Source: Aureobasidium sp. EXF-3400
Lineage: Eukaryota; Ascomycota; Dothideomycetes; Dothideales; Saccotheciaceae
Direction of reading: 5' to 3'
DNA: 64,000 nt
Assembly (NCBI GenBank): GCA_024195585.1
Contig: SWBL01000069.1
Span: forward strand, 107,711-171,710
Position numbers and translations under genes: made by a program
The notes under the pieces: generated by a model
Database searches by the model: none
What the model was told of the DNA's origin: nothing
The model's input: only the letters and a program-made list of their open reading frames with translations
Part shown: one piece after another, positions 11,707 to 23,827 of the stretch
How positions within the stretch are numbered: the first letter of the stretch is position 1
How the letters are laid out: each line of letters begins with the position of its first letter

Positions 11707-13940
11707 TCATATGCCCATGCGTACATCGCGATTGTAGGATCGCTCTCCTGGCCACATGTTTGCCAACATTGCTGGCTCAACGCGGCCATACTCGTCGTCT
11801 TGAGTCGGTACCGGAACAACATCGCGGATTATCCTCATTGGATTGCCGGCGACAACTTTTCCAGGCTGGACATTCTGGAAATGGTCAATATGAATGAACA
11901 AAGCTCAAGGAACGCCTCTGGAGACTTACACCGCTGACCACTGTTCCAGGCTCGACCACACATTCGCGTCCAATGATTACGTTGGGCATTATTACGACGT
12001 CGCCGCCGATGAAACAGTCCTCTTCAACCATGATCTTGCCTCCTCTTAACTTGCCTTCACTGCCATTACGAACTCTTGCGTCGAGCCTCGTATCGGGTCC
12101 AAGTCCGTAGAACTTTACATTAGGGCCAACAATCGTGCCCCTTCCGATGGTGATGGGACAAGGATCATACATGACACAGCCAGCCTGGATGACCACATTG
12201 TCCGCGATGTGGACGTTATAGCCATACTCACACTTGAACGGTGCTTCGATCAGGATCTTGGAGCCAATGGTCCCAATAGGATGATTGCGCGAGTCTGCTA
12301 GTTGCAGGAGACGATCTGGCTGAAGTATCTGTCGGAACAGCCTCATTCGTCCATCCATGTCGATGTCGAATGAAGGCTTTGATGCTTTGTTGTAGCGTTC
12401 AATTGCTTGCTTACACCATGCTCTGTCATTCAGAAGCTCTGGATCGGTGAAATGACGATAATCTCCACCACTAAGCATTTTCTCTTTCTCGCTCATGGCG
12501 GAAGAATGGTAGGGACCTATAGGTGGCTTCATGGCGACACGGCTTGAGATCATCGGTCTAGGCGTGTCGAATGCACTGCCCAAGCTGGTACTCGCGCCAC
12601 CAGTGCTGTGACTTAGGCTGCCACCGTTGAGGTCGCTCATTATACTGGGCGCCGAGAGGGGGAAGCGAGAAGATGAGGGCAGTACACGGGGTTTCTCAGA
12701 GTGAGAAGACTGCGAATAACGATCAGACGGGAAGGGCGATTCACGTTTTGGCGGAGCGGCAGGTCTTGGTGCGTAGCGCAAGCTATCCCCGAAGGGTTGT
12801 GCGCGGCTGTCGTAGGAGAAACGTCTTTGTTGTGCCTCAAGCCAGTGTTCGGCGGCAGCACCAGGTACCCTGCTAAGGTTGTGAGCTTCGAAACAACTTT
12901 GATGGCCACAGGACTCACGATTGTCGGTGGCTTGGAAAGGGGTGTGTCTCGGCGGTCTTTGCTTGCAGCGGCACTGCTTTGGATGGCAGCTTGACATTGA
13001 GCTCATGTTTGGGGCCGTAGCCCTCACAAGTGAAGCCTCCACGTGTACAATTCTGACATTGTGGTTTGCCTTCATCGCACTTCTTTTTGCGCCGTCGACA
13101 GGTGCTAAGGGGAGAAAGCGTTAGTGTGTAAATGCAGTCATGTGGCTCTGTTCACCTACTGGCAACCTGTCTTTGTTCTCTGCGAAAACCGTCGGCGCGC
13201 TGCAGGTCCTTTCCTGCCGCTCATGGACTCGGGCTGCATTTCTGACTCTTGGTCGCTTTGCATGTCAGTTTCCATCTGAGGGCTGCCACTACCATCGTTA
13301 TGGTCGTTGCGAGTCTTATTCATGTGTGAGTCTCGTCGCATAGTGTCCTCCATATTCGAGTCCAGCTGGCTCGGACTAGGTCTCAATTGGCGCCAATGCG
13401 ACACCTGGTCTCTGCTTTATCATATCAGCTGATGTCCGGATCGGCGCACCAAGAGCCTTACGGTCCATGTTGTTGTTCACTTTCCTGGAACTGCAGAAGT
13501 GGTGGCAGACTTCGTGTAGGCGATCTTGGTTCGGCCGGGAGGTTCAAGGTTTCTTCGCGTCGTGTGGGTGGAGAAGTAAACTCAGGTGAGACGTCAAAGG
13601 TCTCAGTAGACCTCTTGCGCTTGCCCATGCGGTTGGAGTGATTCTCAGGGGAGCGAAAAGAGGATTCATCGTGATAAGTGCTTCTGGTCTCGTCCAAGTC
13701 CACAAACAGTGGTTTTGACTTGGCTTCTGGCAGAGGTGGCTGTCGAGGCAGAGCCTGTTGTTGTTGTCGATAGGGATGGGAAAGGGCCAATGGGTCGGGT
13801 CGGAACGAAGTGGTTTGTGGAGGGCTCGCGGCAACCTTGTTGCCGTTGACTGTTGTGAATCTGCCTGCTGTCGAGCCCTCTTCGACCTCTCTGCTCATCC
13901 GAGAGTCGTTGGCCTCGGAAGATGGATTGACGGTAGCCAT
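11707..13940 (-). CDS. Zn2Cys6 DNA-binding protein fused to a maltose/galactoside O-acetyltransferase-like domain
   Basis: Five exons on the minus strand: 13940-13462, 13375-13160, 13104-12919, 12872-11930 and 11874-11707, giving 663 residues. The first 230 are disordered. The zinc cluster has Cys231-x2-Cys234-x6-Cys241-x6-Cys248-x2-Cys251-x6-Cys258 around TCRRRKKKCDEGKPQC; the intron falls just before its second Cys. A Ser/Pro-rich linker follows. Then comes a Mac-type helical segment (EKMLSGGDYRHFTDPELL) and a left-handed beta-helix of hexapeptide repeats (PITIGRGTIVGPNV, CFIGGDVVIMPNVIIG), ending VVAGNPMRIIRDV. The N-terminal part should bind DNA and the C-terminal part should trimerise and could bind acetyl-CoA. 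The loop that carries the catalytic His in NodL/LacA enzymes reads FYGLGPDTRLDAR, without His, so it may be inactive. The first intron (86 nt) is the least certain. Convergent with the hv1 gene, 171 bp apart. Confidence 0.85.
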
Positions 13941-16001
13941 ACACGTCCAGGACCAGTCTGTTGTCTTGCAAAAGTCTTGCGCAGACAGGATATCTGGCCG
14001 AGTCCAAAGAATTTGGACTAGTGAAGCGAGCACAAGACAAGTCGCGTTCGCTTCTCCAACGGACCCGTTAGTCCATACGGTTACCCAGTCTCTCGGGTGG
14101 AAAAGGCCTCAGAGGGGTTGTAGACAAGTCTGGCAGTGTAAGGGGTCGGAGAGGTCTCTCGCGCGCAAGAATGGAAACAAAAACAAGAGAAGCGAGGGTA
14201 TCGGGTTGGCAAGCGTATGCAGCGTCTGTCAGACCCGGCGGCTTGCGGCTAAGGAACAAGTGACTCGGCGCATGCACTCGAAACAAGCAGGCAGACAGGA
14301 CGAAACAGTCAGACAGACAGACAGACACGCGGGCGGAGACAGGAAAAGCAGCAGCATAGCACAACCCAACGAGCATGCAACCAAATGCCAACCGCGACAG
14401 CATTGGCCAGTTCGAACAGGAACAAGAACCAAAGCAACGAGTTACCGCCTCTTTTCGTGGAGCTGCGGGCTTGCCGCGCTGCCAAAAATCCGCGCAGGGA
14501 TCGTTTAGCGTTTTGATAGGCCGCCTCGAGCGCCCACTTTCATTCATCCACTCAACCTCGTGCGCTTTCCACACACCTACTGCTGCCGGCTGTCGAGCGT
14601 ACATCTCTGTGTATTAGACTATTGGCAGCGCTTGGAACCTCCCGACATAGCTGGCTTCCGGCTCATGCTGCATGGTAGATTGCGCTTTGTTGTGTTCGAG
14701 GCAGCGGCCTAGGTAGTTGTCATGCATGAGAGAGTACCGAGCTCGACAAGCGCGCACTACTAACGCACGTAGACCCGCTTCAGACCCCACGCGTTACATC
14801 CATCAGAGCGCTGGGCGGCTGCCGTGCTACGTACGGCCTGTACTGAAGCGACCGCAGAACCCATATTCGTTCGGTCCTATCCTGGGCGCATCGTCCAGAT
14901 ATGTGTGAAGCCGACATCGTATGCGCGTCCGACTTCCTTGCGACAGGGAGCGGCGACCGCGACACTGGCGCGAGGCTGTACTGTGAAGTGACTTTTGGAC
15001 ATGTCACTCATGAAGTGTAGTTCTATTTTGAATTTGATATCTCAGGCCAATCTCAAACTCCCGCGCAATGGTTCGTCATGCGGGCCCTAAGGCGGACCGT
15101 TGCGAGTGTACCAGACTTTTCACAATGGCACGGGGGGAGCTTTTCTTCTGGAAACATATCAAAGGCCTGGAGAGGCCGTGTCTACCGAGCACACTTCTTG
15201 ACTTCCTCTTGGCTGTAATCTTCTCCTGGCACACACACCGTTAACAAGGTGCTACGGGCAGAAAACCTTACGTCCGAAAGTCGGATATTGTGATCTACTC
15301 GCGAAAAAGTTGGCAAAAGAGGGGGGTTGGGTTGCGGCTTGATCGCTTGTGATAGCAGAGGCATGGATACTTGCTCTTGGACGACCCGACAGAATGGGTT
15401 TCCTTCAACAAGAGGCGATCACACGCTTGGAAAAAATGCGACGCTGGCCTCGTGTTGGATTCGGGGAGAGGAGAACCCTGCAAAATGCATCGAAATTGTG
15501 ACGAAAAAGTGCGACCAGATGCAATCAACAAAATCGATCGAGTGAGGACTCTCGTTCAGAAGTCTCCGATTATCCTGACTCTGTACTCAAGAACAGGCGC
15601 GCGCGTGTAGTCAGGCGGATAAAAGAGGTACGGCGCCTTTGAGACAGGTACGCACTTTTATGCAAAACACAGCGTCGCATCAAGATCCGAGAAATTACAA
15701 CCATTCCACGTAACAATGGCATTGAAAATCCCAGAAAGAACCTCAGCTGACCAGGTTCGTTCTCTGCATGGGGATTCAAGCACTGCAAAGCGATTGAATA
15801 TGGTAGATACTGTGTAATGCTAATTATATGTTTGCCAATGAGTGATAACAGGGCCACCCTGGCAGCGGAAGCGAAGACTTCTGACGCTCGGGAGATGCCT
15901 TGGGTCGAGTCGGCCATCCGAAAAGGCAAGCACGCTTGCAGGAAAGAAGCAGCGACCAGCATCAGAACATCCAAAAGGACCCATAAACAGCGACATAGAC
16001 A
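13941..16001. promoter_or_regulatory. 2.06 kb region between divergent genes
   Basis: It lies between the start of the Zn2Cys6-acetyltransferase gene (minus) and that of uL3m (plus). The frame of the former stays open upstream to about 14033, so the start could be earlier. Long, mutually overlapping frames on both strands (for example 14068-14604) look like compositional artefacts. The length suggests a long leader or regulatory region for the Zn2Cys6 gene. Confidence 0.4.
14310..14327. repeat. short CAGA microsatellite
   Basis: Four perfect CAGA units plus two bases, in the upstream region of the Zn2Cys6-acetyltransferase gene. Related GCAGACAGGA lies just before it. No function implied. 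Confidence 0.8.
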
Positions 16002-16955
16002 ATGCCGCCCATCACATTCGCCACGCCGCTGGCGCTATCACAGCCCACATTGCTGCCGCGCACATTCACACGCTCCATCAAGACGCTCAACCCCAAAATC
16101 AAGCCCAGTCGCTTCAATGCCGGATTCGATCTGCCTGTACTGGGCGCTTCAAAGACTGCCGCCCTCGAGCGCAAGTCCTACACCCTACCGCCACGCACCG
16201 GAGCCCTCGCTATCAAGAAGGGCATGACCGCCCTCTACGACCCCGAGACCGCAAAACGCACCCCCTGCACAGTCCTCCAACTCGATCGCGTGCAAGTCGT
16301 TTCCCACAAGACCCGCCAAAAGCATGGCTACTGGGCCGTCCAGGTCGGCGCCGGTATTAAGGAGCCCAGAAATGTGACACGGCCTGAGAGAGGGCACTTT
16401 GCCGCCAACAAGGTCGGTCTCAGCCGCCACCTCCACGAGTTCCGTGTCAAGGACGAGTCGGGCTTGCCTGAGGTTGGCTCAGTCATCGGCGCAGATTGGT
16501 TCCAAGAGGGTCAGTTTGTCGATGCAAGGGCGAATTGCAGGGGTATGGGTTTCGCTGGTGGTATGAAGAGATGGGGTTTCCACGGTCAACCCGCCAGTCA
16601 CGGTCAATCCTTGACTCACAGAGTCATGGGTAGTTCGGGTGCCTCGCAGGGTAGTGGTAGCAGAGTTCTGCCCGGCAAGAAGATGCCTGGAAACATGGGT
16701 GGTCAGCAAGTCACCGTTCAGAACCTACGCGTTCTCAAGGTTGATGCTGCTAACGGCATCGTTGTCGTCAATGGTGAGTGCTGACTTTACCTTTGAACCT
16801 GCTCAATTACAATTACTAACAAGAGTATAGGATGTGTTGCTGGTCCCAAGGGTGCTCTTGTCAAGATCCAAGATGCTTTGAAGAAGCCGTGGCCTGAGGC
16901 TCCCGTTGCTCCAGCTGCAGATGCGGCCGCTGAACCTGTCAAGGCAGCTGCTTAA
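16002..16955 (+). CDS. MRPL9: mitochondrial large-subunit ribosomal protein uL3m
   Basis: Two exons, 16002-16773 and 16831-16955, give 298 residues. The 57-nt intron (GTGAGT, ACTAAC branch, TATAG) splits a Gly codon (VVNG-CVAGPKG). Residues 1-45 form a presequence-like region (PTLLPRTFTRSIKTLNPKIK). The bacterial-L3 fold follows, with AIKKGMTALYD, the central loop RGMGFAGGMKRWGFHGQPAS, then SLTHRVMGSSG and PGKKMPGNMGG, which are the L3 signature around the peptidyl-transferase-facing extension. It ends in an Ala/Pro-rich tail. It would be imported into mitochondria and assemble early into the 54S subunit. Convergent with CEX1, 123 bp between stops. Confidence 0.95.
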
Positions 16956-17078
16956 ATGACTTTTGTAAGATACCATTTCCATCAGCACGAATTCTGGGCA
17001 GGCGAGGCGCAATGTAAATTATGTAACTCTATAAAAGAATCCAAGAGCTGGCATTCCGTACTTTTCTGCATATATTTA

Positions 17079-19845
17079 TCACCATGCTGAACCCCAGTCG
17101 TCGTCTTCTTCTTCTTCCTTGGCCGCAGGTTTCACCGGTTTGCTAGGTGCTGGCTTTGCTACTGGTTTGGTCCTGGTTGCGACTGATGCGGATGCACTTC
17201 GAGTCACGCTCGGCTTGCTCTTTGTCAGACCTTTAGGCAGAGGATTCTTCGCTTTCGTCTTGGCCTGCGCCTGCGCATTTAGCCAGCCTTCAAAGTCAGG
17301 TTCACCGCCGTCATCAAAGGATGCAGTCGAGGCTTTAGTAGTCGCCACGGGCGGTGCGCTGTCGTCCACCGTACCCCATGCATCAGCGGCACCATCGTCA
17401 TCATCCATCGCGCCCCAATTATCACCAAAGTCTTCTTGATCGACATCAGACATGGTAGGGGTCGCATTGCGTAGACTTGAAGAAACTCTAGGCACTGTGG
17501 GAGCGGATGGAGAGAAGGTTGGTGTGGGGCGATTATGCCCAGCAGAAAGAGACTGAGTAGCTGACGAGCTCGAGTTTGTTGGTGGAGTAGAGGATGGTCG
17601 ATCGGAGCTGGCTGTTGTTGCAGCACTGCTGTTGGGTTGGATTTCTCCACTGGCCGTTGCAAGCTTGTTGGTGAAGGACGATATAGCCCAACCAGCCCAG
17701 CCCGCTCCTGCTCCCGCACCCCCTGGTTGTGGAGTGCTCATGCGTGGCGCGTTCGAGCCAGCAGCTTCTGGTGGGGGCAAGACACTATCAGGCAGAGTCT
17801 GGCCATACTTGCGAATGCGCTGGAGGTACAAATCCAAAGTCTTGTTGGCTTGGTCTCGAATGATTCTGTTCTGAGTCAGCGTCTAAACAGCAATTTAGAT
17901 GCATTAACGATTACTTCTCCTTGTCTACGAGCGATGGACAAATTGCTGGTAGTAACTTGGTCGCACAATCGTCTTCCGAGAACAACTCAGCTGTTGCTGC
18001 CAAGGCCAAGAGTGCTGCGTTGCGTGCATGGACAAAAGGATCTCTGAGAGATCTCGAAAATGCAGCAACGAGGACTTTGGTTCGTGACTGCAAAGTTGTC
18101 AGACGGTTTGAAGCGCAAGGGGAAAGGGAGCACGCGTACACTGGAGCCAAGGTTCTTTGCGATCTTTCCAAGACAGATAGTCGTGTTCGTTCGGATGCCT
18201 GGCTGTTCATCGTTTGCAGTCTTAGCTAGGTACCTCAGAAGTTCTCCATTGATGATGCGATCGGACAGTTTGGGAACCACAACCAAGACTGCCTTTACAG
18301 TCTGTTCTCTGACAAGCGGAGCGAGATCAGTAAAACCGGTAACCTTCAAGTCGGTCAGCAGAACGTTCAACAGCATAACATTAGAGTCTGTACCATTTGA
18401 GGGTAAATGCCATTGTTGACAATCTTCTGAGGAAGGTGATCGATCATGTGTGGTAGGTTGTCAAGAAGGCACACTCGCAATGCGCGGTCTGGACTGCTAA
18501 AGAGTCTGACGACCACAGGTGTGATAGTCGCCTCGTATTCTTCGTCCGAAAGTTTCTTGCCAATACGCATGACAAGTGACAGGACCTTGGGACCTCCACC
18601 GCCAAACTCGAGGGACTTGAGCAGCTCAGGCAGCACCTTGACTCTGAAGAAGTCTTCTGGGAAGTCGTCCGCTTCAGCGACAGCCTCGAGCTCACTATTC
18701 TGATGTCAGCACTGATATTTAGGTGGTCGCAATACACTTACCGGAGGAACTCTTCGCGCTCGGTTTCACTTTTCAACCCCAGATTGTCAATGCCATCGGT
18801 CAGCTGGATGAGCGGCGTATCAAAGAACGAGCCAGATTTCCTCCCTTGCTCCAGGAAATGAGCGATGCTGAGTCTGGTCTTTGGATTTGCATGGGCTAGA
18901 CGTTTGTATGAGGCATGCATGTTGACAGGAATACCCTTCGTCTGACCAACTTGGTCATTGCTTGAGAACCCCCCATTGAAGACCTCAATGACGAGGATAG
19001 CAAAATCATAGGAATCGACAGCAGAAACAGGGCTCCGTTTGATGCTGTCCCAGCCACCTTTAGCAACCTCAGGCGGGGCATAGCGTCCCGAGTCAGGGGT
19101 GAGACTTCCATATGTCTAAATGCCATAGTTAGCAGGTGGTATGCATCGGGATATCGACGACGAACATAGATGACGGCCTCATCTTCCTTCATAGAACTCA
19201 GGACGTCCAAGCCGCCGAGCTTCCATTCTCCACTGTCGGTGGTAAATACTGAAGAAGCGCGGACGCATCCGTGTACCGAGGTTGCTTCCTCGTTGATGAA
19301 GGCAAGTGTTTTCTACAGGCGGTGTCAGGCGACGAAGCAGACATGAAGTATCAATGGTTGCTCACAGCAACATTATGTAGGCCCCATTTGACGCTCTCTT
19401 CGGAGATGGCGTTCCTTTTTGTCTTCCAGCCAAGAGGAGTTATACGTTCAGTTGCAATATAGATGTAGGTATCTGTCTGGCTTGGCGTCCGGTAAGCGCA
19501 GGTCTACGAGGCGGGTGGTTGTTGCGACTACCTCAACAGTGTCCAAGACCTTGATTACACCAGGGTGTCGAAGGGTGCGGAACTTGCGTAATGCGTTCTT
19601 TGCGAGTGGGAGACGAGATTTGTTTGCGGTGACGTCGAAGGAGAAGATGCTGCATCGGGAGCCGTCCTCCTGGACTGCTGTCAGAGAGTGGAACTGTCGA
19701 GGTCTAGATGATGTGCTGTTACCCTCTTGGTGCCATTGTGGAGAGTCCAGATGGACTGATCAATGTCGACTCTTTCGCCAAACGAATAGGGAAAGGCAGG
19801 GCCCTTGGAAATGGCTGATGCGACGGCAGACTTGAGGAAGTCCAT
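17079..19845 (-). CDS. CEX1: SCY1-like pseudokinase (Cex1/SCYL1), tRNA export and COPI traffic
   Basis: Nine exons on the minus strand: 19845-19723, 19669-19532, 19476-19366, 19312-19166, 19115-18742, 18694-18394, 18343-18140, 18087-17915, 17865-17079, giving 785 residues. Introns are 47-55 nt. The N-terminal kinase fold (MDFLKSAVASAISKGPAFPY onward, to about residue 300) lacks the HRD loop (VHGCVRASSVF instead) and DFG (LGGLDV), so it is a pseudokinase. HEAT repeats follow (for example KVTGFTDLAPLVREQTVKAV, PFVHARNAALLALAATAEL). The tail is Ser/Pro-rich with acidic tryptophan patches (FGDNWGAMDDDDG, DAWGTVDD, PDFEGWLN) and ends DDDWGSAW. Family knowledge: yeast Cex1 helps nuclear tRNA export at the pore and SCYL1 binds COPI; acidic-Trp patches resemble known COPI coat ligands. 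The 19165 donor (GTTCGT) is weak but the join is exact. Confidence 0.92.
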
Positions 19846-20045
19846 GTCTGCTCGGCCGTGCCTGAAGAGTCGAGCAAGTGTTGGAGTCGTTGCCTGCCGT
19901 TGCTGCCACCGTCGCTTCCCTACCAAGCGACTTGTCGCTTATCGATAAGCTCGGCGAACCTTCCCTGCTGACGCCAGACGAATGTGGCATACAAACACCA
20001 ACTTCGTCCATCTAACCGCCGACCACTGTCACCTGACTCTCATCC

Positions 20046-20342
20046 ATGCGCAATGTCATGAGGGGCTGGATCTCGTATGCCACCCGCATGGGCATCGAGC
20101 CGGAGCACAACAAGACGACTTCGTCACAGGAAGTATGTTCATCTCATTTCTTAACCACACACTCTCTCAACACCACATAATGATGATCACTATGGTAAAA
20201 GGGCATATTGCCTGGTATCATGCTCAATCTGTTTTCGGACCCTGTTGTTTCCGCTGTGATCAAACACGCCTGTACCTTGATGTCATTCATGCTCTTCGAA
20301 GACTCAAACCAACACAACACTTGCTTCCTAGCCTGGAGTTGA
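20046..20342 (+). CDS. possible 75-residue membrane peptide, two exons
   Basis: Exons 20046-20132 and 20202-20342, with a 69-nt intron starting GTATGT and ending AAAG, give 75 residues. Exon 1 reads MRNVMRGWISYATRMGIEPE. Exon 2 contains a hydrophobic segment NLFSDPVVSAVIKHACTLMS, likely one membrane helix. Both exons are phase 0 and the frame stays open across the join. An in-frame TGA at 20034 just upstream supports the ATG. The peptide composition looks like real protein, unlike other frames of this intergenic region, but I do not recognise a family. The C-terminal end (after about EDSN) may be spliced differently. It lies between the divergent start of CEX1 and the PHD gene. Confidence 0.35.
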
Positions 20343-20631
20343 CGGTGACGACTAAATCAACACCTTGCCGGCTTTGGAGTTGTTACGCTGCCTTCCTAGC
20401 CTACGACTAACGGCGCTGGCATACAACTCATCTTCTACTTCGAGCAGCTTGGCTTGGGAACTTGCTTTGTTTTGTATCCTCGAAAATTCACGGGCCATCA
20501 GTCCAGCTTAATACCTTACAAGAGCGACATGATGTTTCACAAAAATTGAAAATCCTGACACAAATAATCTTTGGTTCCCTTCACTTCTCTCACTCTCCGC
20601 TTTCCCTTCACTTTACTGATTCCATCAGCGG

Positions 20632-23600
20632 ATGAACCAGGTCACCCCTTCAAAAGCTATGCAACAAGTTCCACCACCCGTCGGGCCTGCCGACATGCGC
20701 CCACCTCCTTCCAAACTTCCGGATGTCAGAAAGAACAAAGCTTCTCCAAACCGCGGACAAACGCCCTCTGAACGATCGTCGACGAGCTCGCGCAGCCAGA
20801 AAGACGCGTGCTTCATTTGTACAAAGGTCTCTAACTACGAGTCCTGGTCTCTCGTCACTTGCTGCAAGTGCAAGCGAAAGTATCACAGAGGTTGTCACAG
20901 AGGCACTGTCCCCCGACCCTGTCCACTCCACTGGATGTGCTATCTCTGCGACTCGGACTCCAACGGAAGCATGCAGCCGCCCACGAAAAGACGTAAAATT
21001 GACAGCCCTGCAGCTACTGCTCCTCCTAATCCCGAATTCGCCTCTCGTCCAGATGCGAGTCGTAAAGAGATTCCCGAATCACCCCAGGACAACCCCGGGG
21101 CCGCCCAAGATGGCCCCTCACTTAAGCCGATGCCCTTCACACAGCGCCCACGGTTTGCACCTTTCTTAACAGAAGATGTTGAGCAGGTAAATGTCAAGAC
21201 ACCTACTCAAACTAAATTCACCCAGCGTCCTCGATTCTCATCTTCGCTTTTGGACTTGGAAGAACAGCGAATCATCCAATCTGCAAAAACGACTCCAAAA
21301 CTAGAGACAAGAAGCAAGCGACCATGGTCACCGAGCTTTGTTGCTCAGCCCGAAACGGGACCAGGAACACAGAGCAAGAACAGATCAAGTACGCGAAAAT
21401 ATAGTCAGCTCATTGGCATGGCGCTGCATTCAGCTGGAGACAACTGCTTGAACACCGAGCAAATATACAAATGGATCATCGACAATGTCCCTGGTTACGA
21501 TCTCGAGGACGTGACTTGGAGGGATGGAATTTGGGTTACTTTGACAGTGGTCGAGGACTTCGTGCGTCGAGACGGTAATTTGGAAGGACCTTGGACGTTC
21601 CGCGATGGCGCGAGCACGGAATACAGCCCACAAAATCATGTGTTGCCCCTGGAATCAATAGCTGACTCGTCTTCAAAACTTGGAAGCGGAAATGATGCTC
21701 AGATCAAGCAAGGGGGTGATGTTTTTGCGCCCCTTGGTACAGATCATGATCTTGAGATCAGCGACTTCAAACCTTCATGGAAACCACTCAGTCAAGCTAG
21801 CACAAACCATCTCATTAGGTCTGGGAGCGAAACTAACTCAGCATTGCCTTCTACAATCGAGGAAACCATTGATATTATCGATCTTACCATGGACGAAGAT
21901 GAGCCGCTACCTCCGGTAGCACGTTCACGAAGTTCTCAAAAGCCAAGCGCTGCACGAAGCATCATCAGTCTCTTGCACGACACTCCTGAAGAGGTCGTAG
22001 AGAACAAAGAGCGGTCGACATTCCTTGGGTCCAGGGAGTCGACTTGGGGTAGAACGACAAGCGTTACTTCCGTGCGAAAGTCTCTCACACCTTTTACGGA
22101 CCGTATCGTGGAGAATGCCTCAAGGGAGACAATAGAAAGTCTTCCTGGTACCGAAAAATGGGAGGTCGCGAGAAGACATATCAGCAATCTTCTCGGATCA
22201 CCCCCCAAGGCAACGACATCGACTGATGCAGAAACCACCAACCTGGAATCTCCCCCTAAATTGCCAATATCATCGATCTTGGTGTCTCCACAGCCTCTCG
22301 AGTCGACCGTTGCGCCGACCAGACAAAGTCCTGTGCACGACCTTCATCTCAAGGAGAAATCTGTCGAGCCAGAAATGTCCGATACTCACATTCCATTGCA
22401 AAGTGTCGAGACTAGACAATCAGTACCAGTTCAACCAACCGTCGAGGATCATTCTTTGAAGGAGTCAGCCCCGATGACAAACGACCAGGTTATGCCGATG
22501 GATATCGATACTCCAAGAGAGTCTCTTGAGCCTAACTCTACTAATTCTTTTATCGTAAAGTCTGCTCAGGCGCCAGATCAGATGGTCAACGACGTCGAGC
22601 CAAGACCAGCACCAAATCTCGTGGAGTCTTTCGTTCAAGAACAACCACTCGATGAGCCACCGTCACAGCAGCGACTGCCGCTTGTAGAACAAATCCAGCA
22701 AGAGCCTATGCATGAAGAGCCCCCTGCAGAAGAATCGCGTGCGGAAGAGCAGCTCATCAGAGAGTCACTTATGAAGACCTACACGAATTCAGCTGCCCAG
22801 ACCGACTCACCAGCAGCGTCTTCGTTCGCTCTTGGAACGATCACGCAGATCAGTCTCGAACCACAAGCACCAATAGAAGTCGTTCTCCACGCTGTACGCG
22901 AAACTGTAGACTCTACTACACAGACTGAGAATCTACCAGAGCTGCAAGCAGCACCTATTCCACAGCCTCCGTTGCCGCTAGTACAATCAACTACGGCCCA
23001 AGGAGAAACAACCAAATCGTCAAAGCAGAAGACCGAAAAAGACAAGCGCCCTTTGACTCAGGCCAGAATGGACAAGCAGGCTCTAAAGCTCCTCGATAGT
23101 TTCCTGTATCCCACCAAAAACAACTGGAGCTCGGAAATTCTAAAAAACAGGGACCTCTTCTGGCCTGAACATTTCGAAACCCCACCAAACCTGAACCCCG
23201 ATCCTTTGACCTTCGACCACGAAACAAAGATGGAAGAGATCCGCGCTAGACCAACACGCAAGCAGATATTTGGTAAAGTCGCTCTGTCCCGTGTTGCTGG
23301 TAATGATGCTTTGACAAGGTTGAACGAGGTCAAACTTGGCAAGCAGAGGATTGACGAAGTCAACATCTACAAAGGATACACCGAGGAGGAAATCGAAGAG
23401 GAGAAGAGATTGAATGAGCAAGAGGGGTACTACAACACAGTGGAGGAGTTGTTGGGATTGCCTGAAAAGGTCGTGCCTCAGATCTACGAGCAGCAATTGG
23501 CGTTCCGCGATTATGCTCCGGTAAGTTTGATTTTGTACATGGCGAATCTGGCTTTGGAATATGTGAGTGCTGACAATTGATTGCGAATAGAACAAATCAG

Positions 23601-23653
23601 GCAGAATCGGAAGAGCGAAACATATTTACAAGATTGGACCCAATGCGAGGTAA
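20632..23653 (+). CDS. PHD-finger protein with a winged-helix-like domain
   Basis: Two exons, 20632-23520 and 23591-23653 (70-nt intron, GTAAGT..ATAG), give 983 residues. A Cys-rich PHD-type zinc finger is at about residues 59-105 (CFICTK, TCCKCKRKYHRGCH, CPLHWMCYLCDSD). At about 255-330 there is a helical block like a forkhead/winged helix (YSQLIGMALHSAGDNCL, EQIYKWIIDNVPGY, WTFRDG). A long disordered middle follows, rich in Ser, Pro and Glu. A conserved-looking C-terminal region (about 800-983) has charged helices (GYTEEEIEEEKRLNEQEGYY) and a basic end, GRIGRAKHIYKIGPNAR. The last exon has only 21 codons including stop. The layout suggests a chromatin reader in the nucleus; the specific complex is not recognised. 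Convergent with the 23828-25303 gene. Confidence 0.85.
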
Positions 23654-23827
23654 TGTGATTCGGGCTCGAGGCCCTTTCGAGGCGACTGGCTGGTTCATGT
23701 GGTTTTTATCATGATTATGGTACCCTAACACTACATACTTAAGAGCCTTTGCTGCGGATGAGAACACACAACACCAGAAATTGTGGGACACGGACTTTCG
23801 TGATAGACTAACGGCGATATGATATCC

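Noticed and set aside
14068..14604. 178-codon minus-strand frame upstream of the Zn2Cys6-acetyltransferase gene
   Set aside because: Frames of similar length exist in other phases on both strands here; no domain, and it lies in the likely 5' region of that gene.
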